From NCBI GenBank assembly GCA_019638395.1, contig JAHBTX010000006.1, positions 245,704 to 309,703 on the forward strand: 64,000 bases of DNA, read 5' to 3'. The number at the start of each line of letters is the position of its first letter. The first letter of the stretch is position 1. Positions 16,076 through 24,045 of the stretch are shown piece by piece. The stretch is from Cyclobacteriaceae bacterium (lineage in GTDB: Bacteria > Bacteroidota > Bacteroidia > Cytophagales > Cyclobacteriaceae). The notes below the pieces were generated by a model, which had not been told where the DNA came from, ran no database searches, and worked only from the letters and a program-made list of their open reading frames with translations. Made by a program: the position numbers and the translations under genes.

Positions 16076-17968
16076 TTAAAATTTAGAAATAAACGTGATT
16101 AAAAAATTCCTTCCAGGCATGGCCCTGTTTTCAATGGTTTCGTAGTAGGTGTTCAGCAAATTGTTTACTTGTACCTGAATGGAAAATTCTGTTTTCTTAA
16201 GGGTAACTTTTTTGGTTGTTGCTGCCGATAAAAGTGCATAGGCAGCTAATGCCTGCTGAGTGGTATTATCTAATGTAGTATATCGCAAACTGTTGTATTC
16301 TGCTTGCGCTTCGAAATGCCAGGTTTTGTATTGGCCTTTCGCAAAAACACGACCCGCATGAACAGGAACATAAGGCAACTGTTTATTGATGGTTACTTTG
16401 TCGAACGCATTAAGGCCGCGCTTGTTAATGGAGCGGGTATAAGCATAGGTGGCTCCGGCATGCCACTGCCAACGGGTATTGTTGATTTTATAATTTACTT
16501 GCGACTCAATTCCGCTTACTTGTACCTTGCTTAGGTTGGAGGGTGCCCAGATACCGGAGTTATTGGGCAGCCACACAACCCATTCATCAATCCACAGGCG
16601 ATGATGTGTTATATCGAATAAAAATTCTTTCGCTGCATTTTTCTTTAGTATCACTAAACCGGTTTCGGCCTGCAATCCGTCTTCGGCTTTTAAATCAGGA
16701 TTACCACCGGGTATCCAATACCGGTCGTTTAAGGTGGGTACCCGATACCCGCGCCCTAATTGTGTGCGAAGTGATAACTTTAAATTGTTCTTTTCACGAA
16801 GGGTAAACTCATTTCCCCACGAGGGCGAAAAAGGCGCTGTTAAATTTTGATAAACTGACTGGCGTGCATTTATGCTCAATAGCCATGCGGCATGTACACG
16901 ATGCCGGAATGATACAAATGCATCGTAGCGATTATCGTGCAGCAGGTGAGCGTAACCATTTGATCGGGCTGCATAGTTTGTATAGTTAACACCTGTGCGA
17001 ATGCTACTGGTTTTGCCAAGTGCAACATCATATTGTATAAGCGTGGTAAATTGATTGCTGCGGGTACGGGAAGTACGATTGTAAAGTTGATCGTTAATAA
17101 TGTAACCACCCGTAACAAGTAAACTACCGCTGGTAAAGTCGTGTCGGTAAGTAACGGCAAGTCTTGTGTTGTTATCTTGCAATACATCGCCTGCGGTGTT
17201 GCTGGTAACAGTTGGTTGTACTTCACGGAAGTTGTGTGTGTATTGGCCGTGTGCCGAAAGTTCACTTGCGTGCGATAACTTCCAGAATACTTGCTGGTCG
17301 AACCCGTAGCTTTCGGTACCTGCAAAGCGTTGCTTTTTCTGATAGCCTACTTTGGGCGATGTGAATTCAAAATTATTTTCAAGTTTGCGATGGTAGGCTT
17401 TGGTGCGGAGTTCAACCTGGCTGGTACCGTAAACGGCTTTTACACCACTTAGCCAATGCCCGAAACTTCCGGCTTCTTGCTGAAACAGTAACGTATTGTT
17501 TTTACTAAACGTGGGTGCAGCAGCCTGTAACAACACGCTTCCACCCAGGGCATCGCTGCCATATAATGTGCTGGCTGTGCCATATTGCAAGGCAACATCT
17601 TCCAGCAAAAATGTAGGCCATAACGAAAAGTCAGTTTGCCCCAGGGTGGGGGAGTTTACATTTATACCATTCCATAATACTGCTGTTTGCGAGGCACTTG
17701 TTCCGCGAAAGGCAACCGTTGCTAGTTGCCCGTTGCCATAAATCTTAAAGTAAAGAGGTGACTGTTGTGTTAAAAGATCGGTTAGGGTTTGTGTGCTTTC
17801 GGGTTGCAACGGCACAACCTTGTTGCCAACTGCATATTTGGTTATGGGCATGCCATACACCTGCACTGCATTTAAGTGCAGGGTACTATCGCTTTGTGCA
17901 AAACTTTGCACGCAGCATCCAAACACAAATAAAATCCATTTCACCACAAACAGAATTAAGCGTAGCAC
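16076..17968 (-). CDS. btuB: TonB-dependent vitamin B12 receptor (BtuB-like)
   Basis: The 630-residue outer-membrane receptor has a signal peptide (about 1-24), a plug domain with QSTQTLTDLLTQQSPLYFK and GNGQLATVAFRGTSASQTAV (about 55-100), and a beta barrel ending with aromatic FLITFISKF. Length and plug fit BtuB/vitamin-receptor-like TonB-dependent transporters. No N-terminal carboxypeptidase-like extension is present, so it is not a SusC protein. The upstream region carries a cobalamin riboswitch on the same strand, so B12 or another corrinoid is the likely cargo and expression should fall when B12 is plentiful. It is followed by the BtuG-like lipoprotein gene. Confidence 0.87.
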   Translation of the reverse strand: MLRLILFVVKWILFVFGCCVQSFAQSDSTLHLNAVQVYGMPITKYAVGNKVVPLQPESTQTLTDLLTQQSPLYFKIYGNGQLATVAFRGTSASQTAVLWNGINVNSPTLGQTDFSLWPTFLLEDVALQYGTASTLYGSDALGGSVLLQAAAPTFSKNNTLLFQQEAGSFGHWLSGVKAVYGTSQVELRTKAYHRKLENNFEFTSPKVGYQKKQRFAGTESYGFDQQVFWKLSHASELSAHGQYTHNFREVQPTVTSNTAGDVLQDNNTRLAVTYRHDFTSGSLLVTGGYIINDQLYNRTSRTRSNQFTTLIQYDVALGKTSSIRTGVNYTNYAARSNGYAHLLHDNRYDAFVSFRHRVHAAWLLSINARQSVYQNLTAPFSPSWGNEFTLREKNNLKLSLRTQLGRGYRVPTLNDRYWIPGGNPDLKAEDGLQAETGLVILKKNAAKEFLFDITHHRLWIDEWVVWLPNNSGIWAPSNLSKVQVSGIESQVNYKINNTRWQWHAGATYAYTRSINKRGLNAFDKVTINKQLPYVPVHAGRVFAKGQYKTWHFEAQAEYNSLRYTTLDNTTQQALAAYALLSAATTKKVTLKKTEFSIQVQVNNLLNTYYETIENRAMPGRNFLITFISKF

Positions 17969-18059
17969 TCAATTCAAAGTCTGCGAAATCAAAAAGTGTG
18001 AGTTACGACCAAAGTATCATCAACTCATCAGCCTTTCAACCCGAAAGCTTTGATATAAA

Positions 18060-18245
18060 ACTGATGTGGCAGGTCTCCTGGCTTTCCACTTTGCCGGTGC
18101 CTTCCCGTGGTACATTATATACTACAGTGGCTATGAGTACCGGCAAATTTTTTTGTGGATTACAGTTGCGGGGACAGCTCCGGACTTAGCACCGGTATTC
18201 CCTTTTAATTCTGCGTGATTGTAATAATCATTCAGAAACCAACAT
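18060..18245 (-). promoter_or_regulatory. Cobalamin (adenosylcobalamin) riboswitch
   Basis: On the minus strand the conserved elements appear in the expected order: GGGAATACCGGTGCTAAGTC, then CCGGAGCTGTCCCCGCAACT, then GCCACTG, then GGGAAGGC, and finally the B12 box AAGCCAGGAGACCTGCCA (plus-strand 18067-18084). This is the aptamer layout of the cobalamin riboswitch. It lies about 90 bases upstream of the btuB-like start, so it probably controls that receptor and the BtuG-like gene. The outer boundaries are approximate. Confidence 0.95.
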
Positions 18246-18283
18246 CCGACTGCAAACATAACTTATTTTTATAAACTTGCACC

Positions 18284-19414
18284 ATGATTAATTTGAATAA
18301 ACTAACTGTAGGAGTTTTTACTCTGATATTAATAGGCTGCCAGTCAAAGGAACCAATCCATAATGCAACAAGTAACACCAGCCTAAAATATGCTACCGGT
18401 TTTTCGGTGCAATCGGATGGAAATGTTCATTATGTAAGTATTAACTCCCCTTATCCGGGGGCAAAAGAAACGTATCAATACCTGTTAGTGCCACATGCAG
18501 AAGAAGTGCCGGCACATAGTAGTTCAACAACTGTAATCCGTACACCCATAAAAACAATTGTATGTACTTCAACCACGCATATCCCATTGCTCGATTACCT
18601 GAATGAAACAGAAAGGCTTATTGGGTTTCCAACAACAGATTATATCAGCTCCGAAAAAATGCGAACCAGAATTGATGCCGGTGCTGTTACCGATCTTGGA
18701 ATTGATAAAGGAATGAACCTTGAGTTATTGTTTTCACTAAAGCCTGAATTGGTAATGGGTTATACAATGACCAGCGATTTGGGGCAACTTAGAAAGATTA
18801 AAGAATTAGGCATGCCGGTAGTGATCAATGCTGAATACCTGGAAGAACATCCCTTAGGGCGGGCTGAGTGGATAAAGTTTATGGCGTTATTTTTTGATAA
18901 ACAACAAGAGGCCGATTCGGTTTTTAGTTTTATTGAACAAGAGTACATAAGCACACAGCATCTTGCAGCAACGGCAACTATTCAGCCAACGGTAATGAGT
19001 GGTATTGTGTATGGTGATGCCTGGTTTATGCCGGCTGGTAAGAATTACGCGGCCCGGTTGTTAAAAGATGCAAGCACTTATTATTTATGGAGTGATACAG
19101 AATCGAATGGTTTTCTGGAAGTAAGTTTTGAGTCGGTTTATGAAAAAGCAAAGCAGGCTGATTTGTGGATTGGTGTTGGCTCCTTTGCTTCTTTAGCCGA
19201 AATTGAAGCGGCTGAAAAACGCTATACGCTGTTTAATCCCTTTGGGAATAAGCAAATATATAGCTACAATGCGCGTAAGGGTGCTAAAGGCGGAAGCGAG
19301 TTTTTAGAGTTGGGTTACCTGCGCCCTGATTTAATTTTGAAAGACCTGGTTAAGATTGCACATCCGGAACTTTTGCCTGAGCATGAATTTTTCTTTCACA
19401 AAAAGCTGGATTAA
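18284..19414 (+). CDS. Periplasmic-binding-protein-like lipoprotein (BtuF-like)
   Basis: The 376-residue protein has a lipoprotein signal (VGVFTLILIGCQSKEP, lipid Cys19). The body is a helical-backbone binding protein of the cobalamin/siderophore class: KTIVCTSTTHIPLLDYLNE at about 91-109, LELLFSLKPELVMGYTM near 145-160 and a second lobe with MSGIVYGDAWFMPAGKNYAA. Proteins of this type deliver B12 or Fe-siderophores to BtuCD/FecCD permeases. The gene is divergent from the riboswitch-controlled btuB-like gene and starts about 40 bases beyond the riboswitch, which favours B12. No permease or ATPase gene is in the window. It overlaps the next convergent gene by four bases. Confidence 0.78.
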   Translation: MINLNKLTVGVFTLILIGCQSKEPIHNATSNTSLKYATGFSVQSDGNVHYVSINSPYPGAKETYQYLLVPHAEEVPAHSSSTTVIRTPIKTIVCTSTTHIPLLDYLNETERLIGFPTTDYISSEKMRTRIDAGAVTDLGIDKGMNLELLFSLKPELVMGYTMTSDLGQLRKIKELGMPVVINAEYLEEHPLGRAEWIKFMALFFDKQQEADSVFSFIEQEYISTQHLAATATIQPTVMSGIVYGDAWFMPAGKNYAARLLKDASTYYLWSDTESNGFLEVSFESVYEKAKQADLWIGVGSFASLAEIEAAEKRYTLFNPFGNKQIYSYNARKGAKGGSEFLELGYLRPDLILKDLVKIAHPELLPEHEFFFHKKLD

Positions 19415-20088
19415 AGTTTCCCTATTTCCTCGAAGATCAAAGCCATTTTCCAGTAATCATTGAAGTTAACTTTATGTTTCTTTAAAATACCAGAAACTTC
19501 GGTCTTGTTATCCGGAAATGCATTTTCAATTCCTTTCTTTGATTTCTGAAGTTCTTGCAGAACACCATTCTGTTTTACGTAATATTGATTTAATATCAGG
19601 AATTCATCAGGTGAAGCTTCTGAGTAGTGTGCACCATCTGATTTTGACCTGTGTATTATTTTTGAGACCTTACAATAAAGCATAGCCTTTCCATCAGAAA
19701 GCTTTAAAAAATACCCATCTTTTTGGTTATGGGTTAATCGTTCAAATTCATAATCATGTCCAGCTTGGGTAATTACAAACCGCTCTATTACATCTTTTCG
19801 AATGGCAAACGGGGCGGCTCCTGTATCGCGTTTAATAAGCACCTGATCATTAAAGGCATCATAATTCATAAGCATAACCCGTTCCTGCTCTTTGGTAAAA
19901 CGAATTTTACCTTCCTGATAGTTATCAAAAAGTGTAGGGGTGCCCCTTATCTTTTCAAAACGCTGATCAAAAGATTTTACAGCATTTGAGCTTACACTAA
20001 ACGGTACCTGACTGGGTATTTCAGGCACTCCCTGGGCCTGAACGTGAACAGAATAAAAAAGTATTCCAATAAATGTTATTAACTTCAT
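19411..20088 (-). CDS. Exported protein of unknown function
   Basis: The 225-residue product has a signal peptide (MKLITFIGILFYSVHVQA). The mature part is mixed beta/alpha, with GTPTLFDNYQEGKIRFTKEQ near 49-68, RDTGAAPFAIRKDVIERFVI near 88-107 and a Lys-rich C-terminal helix. Bacteroidota often encode such secreted proteins of about 220 residues beside envelope genes, but no named family is recognised. It is convergent with the BtuF-like gene (four-base overlap) and 62 bases downstream of the DUF4097-type gene, so it may be the last member of the ECF operon or independent. Confidence 0.55.
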   Translation of the reverse strand: MKLITFIGILFYSVHVQAQGVPEIPSQVPFSVSSNAVKSFDQRFEKIRGTPTLFDNYQEGKIRFTKEQERVMLMNYDAFNDQVLIKRDTGAAPFAIRKDVIERFVITQAGHDYEFERLTHNQKDGYFLKLSDGKAMLYCKVSKIIHRSKSDGAHYSEASPDEFLILNQYYVKQNGVLQELQKSKKGIENAFPDNKTEVSGILKKHKVNFNDYWKMALIFEEIGKL

Positions 20089-20150
20089 TGCCTAAAGTTA
20101 ATAACAGTTTTAAATTTTAGATGGCAGCCTAAATAATTGTTGGCAAAAAA

Positions 20151-20873
20151 TCACAAAGCCTTTCTTAAATACACATTTCCATACTTTGATTCAAAACTAT
20201 AGCGTGGTCCGGTGCCGGGTTTTGCTATAACCTGGGTATGAAAGTCTTTGAACTGCGAGCCTGTAAATTTTAAATCGAGGTTGGTATATATCTGGCCATA
20301 ACCGGTTTCCGCCTGCAGTTCGCCTGTGGTTTTTTCTTGCACTGCCACGTCCACACCGCCATAGGTTGCTGCCACTGTTAGCGGTCCGAAAAAGTCTCGC
20401 ACCTCTGCCAATCCATACACACACTCCAGGTTGGTTTCCATCCCTCGTGGAACCTTTATTTCCAATACTATATCCATATCAACACCCCATGATTTTACAT
20501 TAAAATTGCTGCCGGTTTCATTACAATACTTTTTGTAATCGGCTTCTGATTTAAATGTTAATCGTTCTGTTCCGCGTATTACTGTAATGCGTTTGGGTAA
20601 TGATTTAAGATTCTTAACCCGGTTTTCGATATAAATCGTATTGTTCGCGGTGGATTGCTCCAATTCAAAAGCTTCGTCATGCTCACCTCCGTTAATGCTT
20701 ACCAATCCGGTAATGGCGATTTCGTTCTTATCCCATGTGCTGATTTTTACAAGTTCCGGATAATCGAAACGCAGTGAAACTTTCTGACCCGATGTTACCG
20801 GGTAACTTTTATTTACCGGGGTTTGCGCCATGGCCACCCCGGTAAACATAATCAGTGCAAGTAATGCTCTCAT
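20151..20873 (-). CDS. Exported DUF4097-like beta-helix protein
   Basis: The 240-residue protein has a signal peptide (MRALLALIMFTGVAMA) and a DUF4097-like layout: KVSLRFDYPELVKISTWDKN (about 30-49), then regularly spaced strands such as VYGLAEVRDFFGPLTVAATY and TGYGQIYTNLDLKF that suggest a right-handed beta-helix or adhesin-like fold. It overlaps the start of its paralogue at 20870 by four bases (ATGA), showing translational coupling. It sits at the end of an ECF-sigma operon. Such proteins may report or shield envelope stress, but their biochemical role is unknown. Confidence 0.68.
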   Translation of the reverse strand: MRALLALIMFTGVAMAQTPVNKSYPVTSGQKVSLRFDYPELVKISTWDKNEIAITGLVSINGGEHDEAFELEQSTANNTIYIENRVKNLKSLPKRITVIRGTERLTFKSEADYKKYCNETGSNFNVKSWGVDMDIVLEIKVPRGMETNLECVYGLAEVRDFFGPLTVAATYGGVDVAVQEKTTGELQAETGYGQIYTNLDLKFTGSQFKDFHTQVIAKPGTGPRYSFESKYGNVYLRKAL

Positions 20874-21628
20874 TTTTTGCGCAGGTAGATTTTGCCATAA
20901 TCCGAACGAATGTCTAACTGCAAGCCGCCACCATTTAGTTTGCCATTTACACGATCGCTATACTGTACCCAGTTACCTTGCTTCTCAACTTCAATATTGA
21001 ATTCGGGTGCAACTAAAATTTCGCCATACGATGTGCTTAGTTTAAGGTTAGCTTTGGTAGTAACCGGCAGTGCCACATCGGCATAACTATATACCGACAC
21101 GATGGAAATAGGGCCTTTTATAGTACCGCCTAAGGTAGCTTCAATATGACCATATACGGTTTTTATTGCCAATGGCCCGGTTACATTTTCCAACTCGATG
21201 CTGTTGTATGTGGCAGAAACCTCAATTTCATTTTCCAAATTCTTAAAGGTAGCCTTGCCACCGTATTGCGATTGATGGCTGAATGAAACAATCACGCCTT
21301 TTGGCACGAGTACCTTAATGTCGGGCGCATTCATTTTTTTCAATTGATTTACTTCTACTACATCACCCTTTTGTGTTACGTTAATTCCCAGGCCCGTATT
21401 ATCGTCAAGGCCCATGCTATTGATGGGCCGCAAGCCCTGTGCCCGTTCATCTTTGTTTTCGCGATGATCGCGTGATGAGAAAATGATTTCATTGCCGCTG
21501 TGTCCTTCCACCGTTACTCTGCCAATGTTTAGTTCCAACCGGCCCGTGCTTTTGGCAACCTTAAACTCCTGGGCTATTGCTGCATTTGCAGCCAGCCAAA
21601 CAAAAACTACTACCAATACCTTTTTCAT
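20870..21628 (-). CDS. Exported DUF4097-like beta-helix protein
   Basis: The 252-residue paralogue of the next gene has a signal peptide (MKKVLVVVFVWLAANAAIA). Its repeated strands are visible in KSTGRLELNIGRVTVEGHSG, KATFKNLENEIEVSATYNSI and TVYGHIEATLGGTIKGPISI, and it ends SDYGKIYLRKK, very like the VYLRKAL end of its neighbour. The DUF4097 (putative auto-transporter adhesin, head GIN) fold is likely. It is the third gene of the operon, 78 bases after the anti-sigma gene. Two coupled paralogues suggest a duplicated pair whose products may interact. Confidence 0.7.
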   Translation of the reverse strand: MKKVLVVVFVWLAANAAIAQEFKVAKSTGRLELNIGRVTVEGHSGNEIIFSSRDHRENKDERAQGLRPINSMGLDDNTGLGINVTQKGDVVEVNQLKKMNAPDIKVLVPKGVIVSFSHQSQYGGKATFKNLENEIEVSATYNSIELENVTGPLAIKTVYGHIEATLGGTIKGPISIVSVYSYADVALPVTTKANLKLSTSYGEILVAPEFNIEVEKQGNWVQYSDRVNGKLNGGGLQLDIRSDYGKIYLRKK

Positions 21629-21706
21629 ACTTATCGTTTTTAATTTTTCTGATTCAAACTTTATTTAATCTATTCAAGCCTCTCCTGGTGCGTTCTGCAG
21701 TGCGCA

Positions 21707-22483
21707 TTACGAGAGTTTTAATATTCCTGCATGGGCTTCGTCTTTTACTGCCTTAAGTGTGCCCGCATCGCGGGTAAGTTTTTCCAATTGATTCAACACA
21801 CTTTTTTCTTTCATCTTAACCAACAACTGAATGAGGGCAATCTGTACCACCGGGTCTTTCTGGGTTTTAAGAGAGCCAATTAATTCATTCTTAACCTGTA
21901 CTTCGTTGCTAAACTTACTCAGGGCATCCAGCGCAGCCAGGCGCACGTTGGTGTTTACATCATCGTTTAGGGTTTTTACCAAAACGTTTACAATCTCATC
22001 ATCGGGTTTCTCCATTTCGTATGCAACCGAAACACCCATCATACGCTGGCTTGCCGATAGTTGGTTATCCATCATAGCCAGCATCATTCTCCTGTTCTCT
22101 TCCAACTGTTGTTCCAATTTTGCCAGTCTGTCGGCTTCCACATTACTTTGATTGATTTTATAACCAATTGCAAGCCCAACCAGAAGTATTACAAACCCGG
22201 CTGCAACACGGTACACCACCGGAGAAAAGAAAATTGTTTTTGTAGGTTTTGCGTGTGCCGCAACCTCTTCCTGTAATGCTTGTTCAAAGTTGGCTCTTAA
22301 TTTACCAGAAGGTTCCAGTACCCGGGCCTCGTTCATGGCCCCAATAATTTCTGTTAGTTGGTTGTAGCGATTACGTACAGCTTCGTTGCGCAACAATTCT
22401 TGTTCAATAACCTTGCGCTCCGTTTCTGTAGTTTTACCATCAATATAATCAATCAACCTGCTTTCCCATTCGTGCGTATTCAT
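21707..22483 (-). CDS. Anti-sigma-like membrane protein with C-terminal HEAT repeats
   Basis: The 258-residue protein has an N-terminal cytoplasmic helical domain (WESRLIDYIDGKTTETERKV, residues 5-24) of the kind found in Bacteroidota anti-sigma factors, a single membrane helix near 88-108 (VYRVAAGFVILLVGLAIGYK) and an outer part with HEAT-type repeats: NVLVKTLNDDVNTNVRLAAL at about 165-185 and then LIGSLKTQKDPVVQIALIQL. No zinc-binding HxxxCxxC is visible. It starts three bases after the ECF sigma gene stop, so it is its likely antagonist. HEAT repeats could bind a periplasmic partner, possibly the DUF4097 proteins downstream. Confidence 0.78.
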   Translation of the reverse strand: MNTHEWESRLIDYIDGKTTETERKVIEQELLRNEAVRNRYNQLTEIIGAMNEARVLEPSGKLRANFEQALQEEVAAHAKPTKTIFFSPVVYRVAAGFVILLVGLAIGYKINQSNVEADRLAKLEQQLEENRRMMLAMMDNQLSASQRMMGVSVAYEMEKPDDEIVNVLVKTLNDDVNTNVRLAALDALSKFSNEVQVKNELIGSLKTQKDPVVQIALIQLLVKMKEKSVLNQLEKLTRDAGTLKAVKDEAHAGILKLS

Positions 22484-22486
22484 AGG

Positions 22487-23056
22487 TTATACGTTTTCAA
22501 GTTCAAAATAATTTGTGCGCAACTGGCCAATAGCCCGGTGTACTTTCACTTTTACGTTGGCTACGGTCATGTTTAAAAAACCGGCTACCTCTTCGTATTT
22601 TAAATGCTGAAAGCGGGTTAATACCAACAACTCTCTATAGTCGTCTGGCAGTTGAGCCAGTGCCCGAATCAACCGCTTTTCGGTTTCCTCCTGTTCCAAT
22701 GCTTCGGTCAGGTCGGGCAGGCTTTCGTGTAGTTTCTCCACTTCCATGTTGGCAGGTTTTAGCTGCTTATTTTTTTGATAATGATCGGCAAAGGCATTGC
22801 GTGCCATTTGGTAAATCCACGATTGGAATTTCATTTCGGGGTTGTATGAGTGGCGATATTTCAGCAGCCGCAGAAATACATTTTGAGTAAGGTCTTCGGC
22901 TACTTCGCGGTTGCCCGTCATGCGCACCAAAAAATTGAAAATCCGTTTATGAAACCGATCAAATAGTAATGATGCTTGCTGCAGGTTGCCGTTTTTTACG
23001 GCTTCCATTATCTGTTCATCGCTCATCAGATCAATACTTTTATCGGGTTTCGGCAT
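22487..23056 (-). CDS. ECF-family RNA polymerase sigma factor
   Basis: The 189-residue factor has region 2 (FLVRMTGNREVAEDLTQNVF and SWIYQMARNAFADHYQKNK) and region 4 (LLVLTRFQHLKYEEVAGFL, then ANVKVKVHRAIGQLR), the normal two-domain ECF layout. It should direct RNA polymerase to its own operon and perhaps other envelope genes. The anti-sigma gene follows at once and two DUF4097 genes complete the set. The start is MPKPDKSID; the 161-base gap to the divergent LytTR gene probably holds both promoters. Confidence 0.93.
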   Translation of the reverse strand: MPKPDKSIDLMSDEQIMEAVKNGNLQQASLLFDRFHKRIFNFLVRMTGNREVAEDLTQNVFLRLLKYRHSYNPEMKFQSWIYQMARNAFADHYQKNKQLKPANMEVEKLHESLPDLTEALEQEETEKRLIRALAQLPDDYRELLVLTRFQHLKYEEVAGFLNMTVANVKVKVHRAIGQLRTNYFELENV

Positions 23057-23217
23057 TAGTTACCGGAAGGGTACTTAAAGGTTACAATGGTAAGGTATGA
23101 ATTTTAAAAAATCGCATGATGCAATCAAAAATCGCTTTCAAAAATTAGTTTAGAAATGTATTTTAGAATCATCAATAAATACAAAGTAACCCCGTTTCGG
23201 AATGCCCACATTTTAAT

Positions 23218-23919
23218 ATGATTAACCTCCATTGCCTTATTGTGGAAGACGATCCGGCTGCCCAATTACTGCTGCGATCTATGATTGACAAAACTTCTTT
23301 TTTAACGCTGAAAAAAGTTGTTGATAGTGCTATGGAAGCAATCGACTATCTTAAAGCCGAAACCGTTGACCTTATTTTTTTGGATATGGAAATGCCCGGC
23401 CTCAGTGGGCTGCAGTTTCTGGACCTGCTTACGCAAAAGCCATATATTATAATAGTAAGTGGCGAGCAGAAGTATGCAATTGATGCGTTTCGGTATAACG
23501 TGGCCGATTACCTGTTAAAACCAGTTACCGATTATGGTAGGTTTATGCAGGCTGTGTTAAAAGTGCAAGGCTTAAAAGAAACTCAGGCAAAAAAAGAAAC
23601 TGCCGAAAACTCACAGTTGTTTGTTAAAGTAGATTCTCTGTTGCAAAGCCTGGCAATTGAATCTATTCTGTGGTTGGAAGCTAACAGCGATTATGTAAAA
23701 ATCCACACCGATAAAAAAACCATGATGGTGCTTTCCACCATGAAGTCGCTGGAAGAGAAGCTGCCCCCCCATCAGTTTGTAAGGGTTCATCGTTCGTATA
23801 TTGTTAACATTAAACACATTGAAAATATCGATCAAGCCAATTTACAGATTGGTAGCAAAATCATACCCATTAGTATTAACTACCGGGCTTCCTTGCTTGA
23901 AAAGATTCGGATCTTATAG
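23218..23919 (+). CDS. LytTR-family response regulator
   Basis: The 233-residue regulator has a receiver domain with HCLIVEDDPAAQ, phospho-acceptor D56 in VDLIFLDMEMPGLSG and the Lys in YLLKPVTD. A LytTR DNA-binding domain occupies about 130-233 (VKVDSLLQSLAIESILWLEA, then QFVRVHRSYIVNIKHIE). LytTR regulators normally pair with LytS/YehU-type kinases; the next gene is a kinase with a different sensor, 126 bases further, and a hairpin lies between them. Partner assignment is therefore open. Confidence 0.93.
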   Translation: MINLHCLIVEDDPAAQLLLRSMIDKTSFLTLKKVVDSAMEAIDYLKAETVDLIFLDMEMPGLSGLQFLDLLTQKPYIIIVSGEQKYAIDAFRYNVADYLLKPVTDYGRFMQAVLKVQGLKETQAKKETAENSQLFVKVDSLLQSLAIESILWLEANSDYVKIHTDKKTMMVLSTMKSLEEKLPPHQFVRVHRSYIVNIKHIENIDQANLQIGSKIIPISINYRASLLEKIRIL

Positions 23920-24020
23920 GTTAAAAATCTTGTCCGGTAAAAGCCTGTTCCTGACGGATAGTTACCCCGGCCGACCGAATATTGCCCGATAGCCCCAAGG
24001 GTTACCGCTACTTTTGAACA

Positions 24021-24045
24021 CCAGCCCACAAACTGGCTGGCTTTT
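24021..24045 (+). terminator. Hairpin with T-run directly before a start codon
   Basis: CCAGCC (24021-24026) and GGCTGG (24035-24040) form a 6-bp stem around CACAAACT, followed by CTTTT and then the ATG of the kinase at 24046. It looks like a weak intrinsic terminator for the LytTR gene. Because it abuts the start codon it could also occlude ribosome binding in any read-through transcript. Confidence 0.45.

Noticed and set aside
16876-17325. A 149-codon minus-strand frame inside the btuB-like gene
   Set aside because: It is out of frame with a complete receptor gene and has a low-complexity Thr/Gln composition with no domain.
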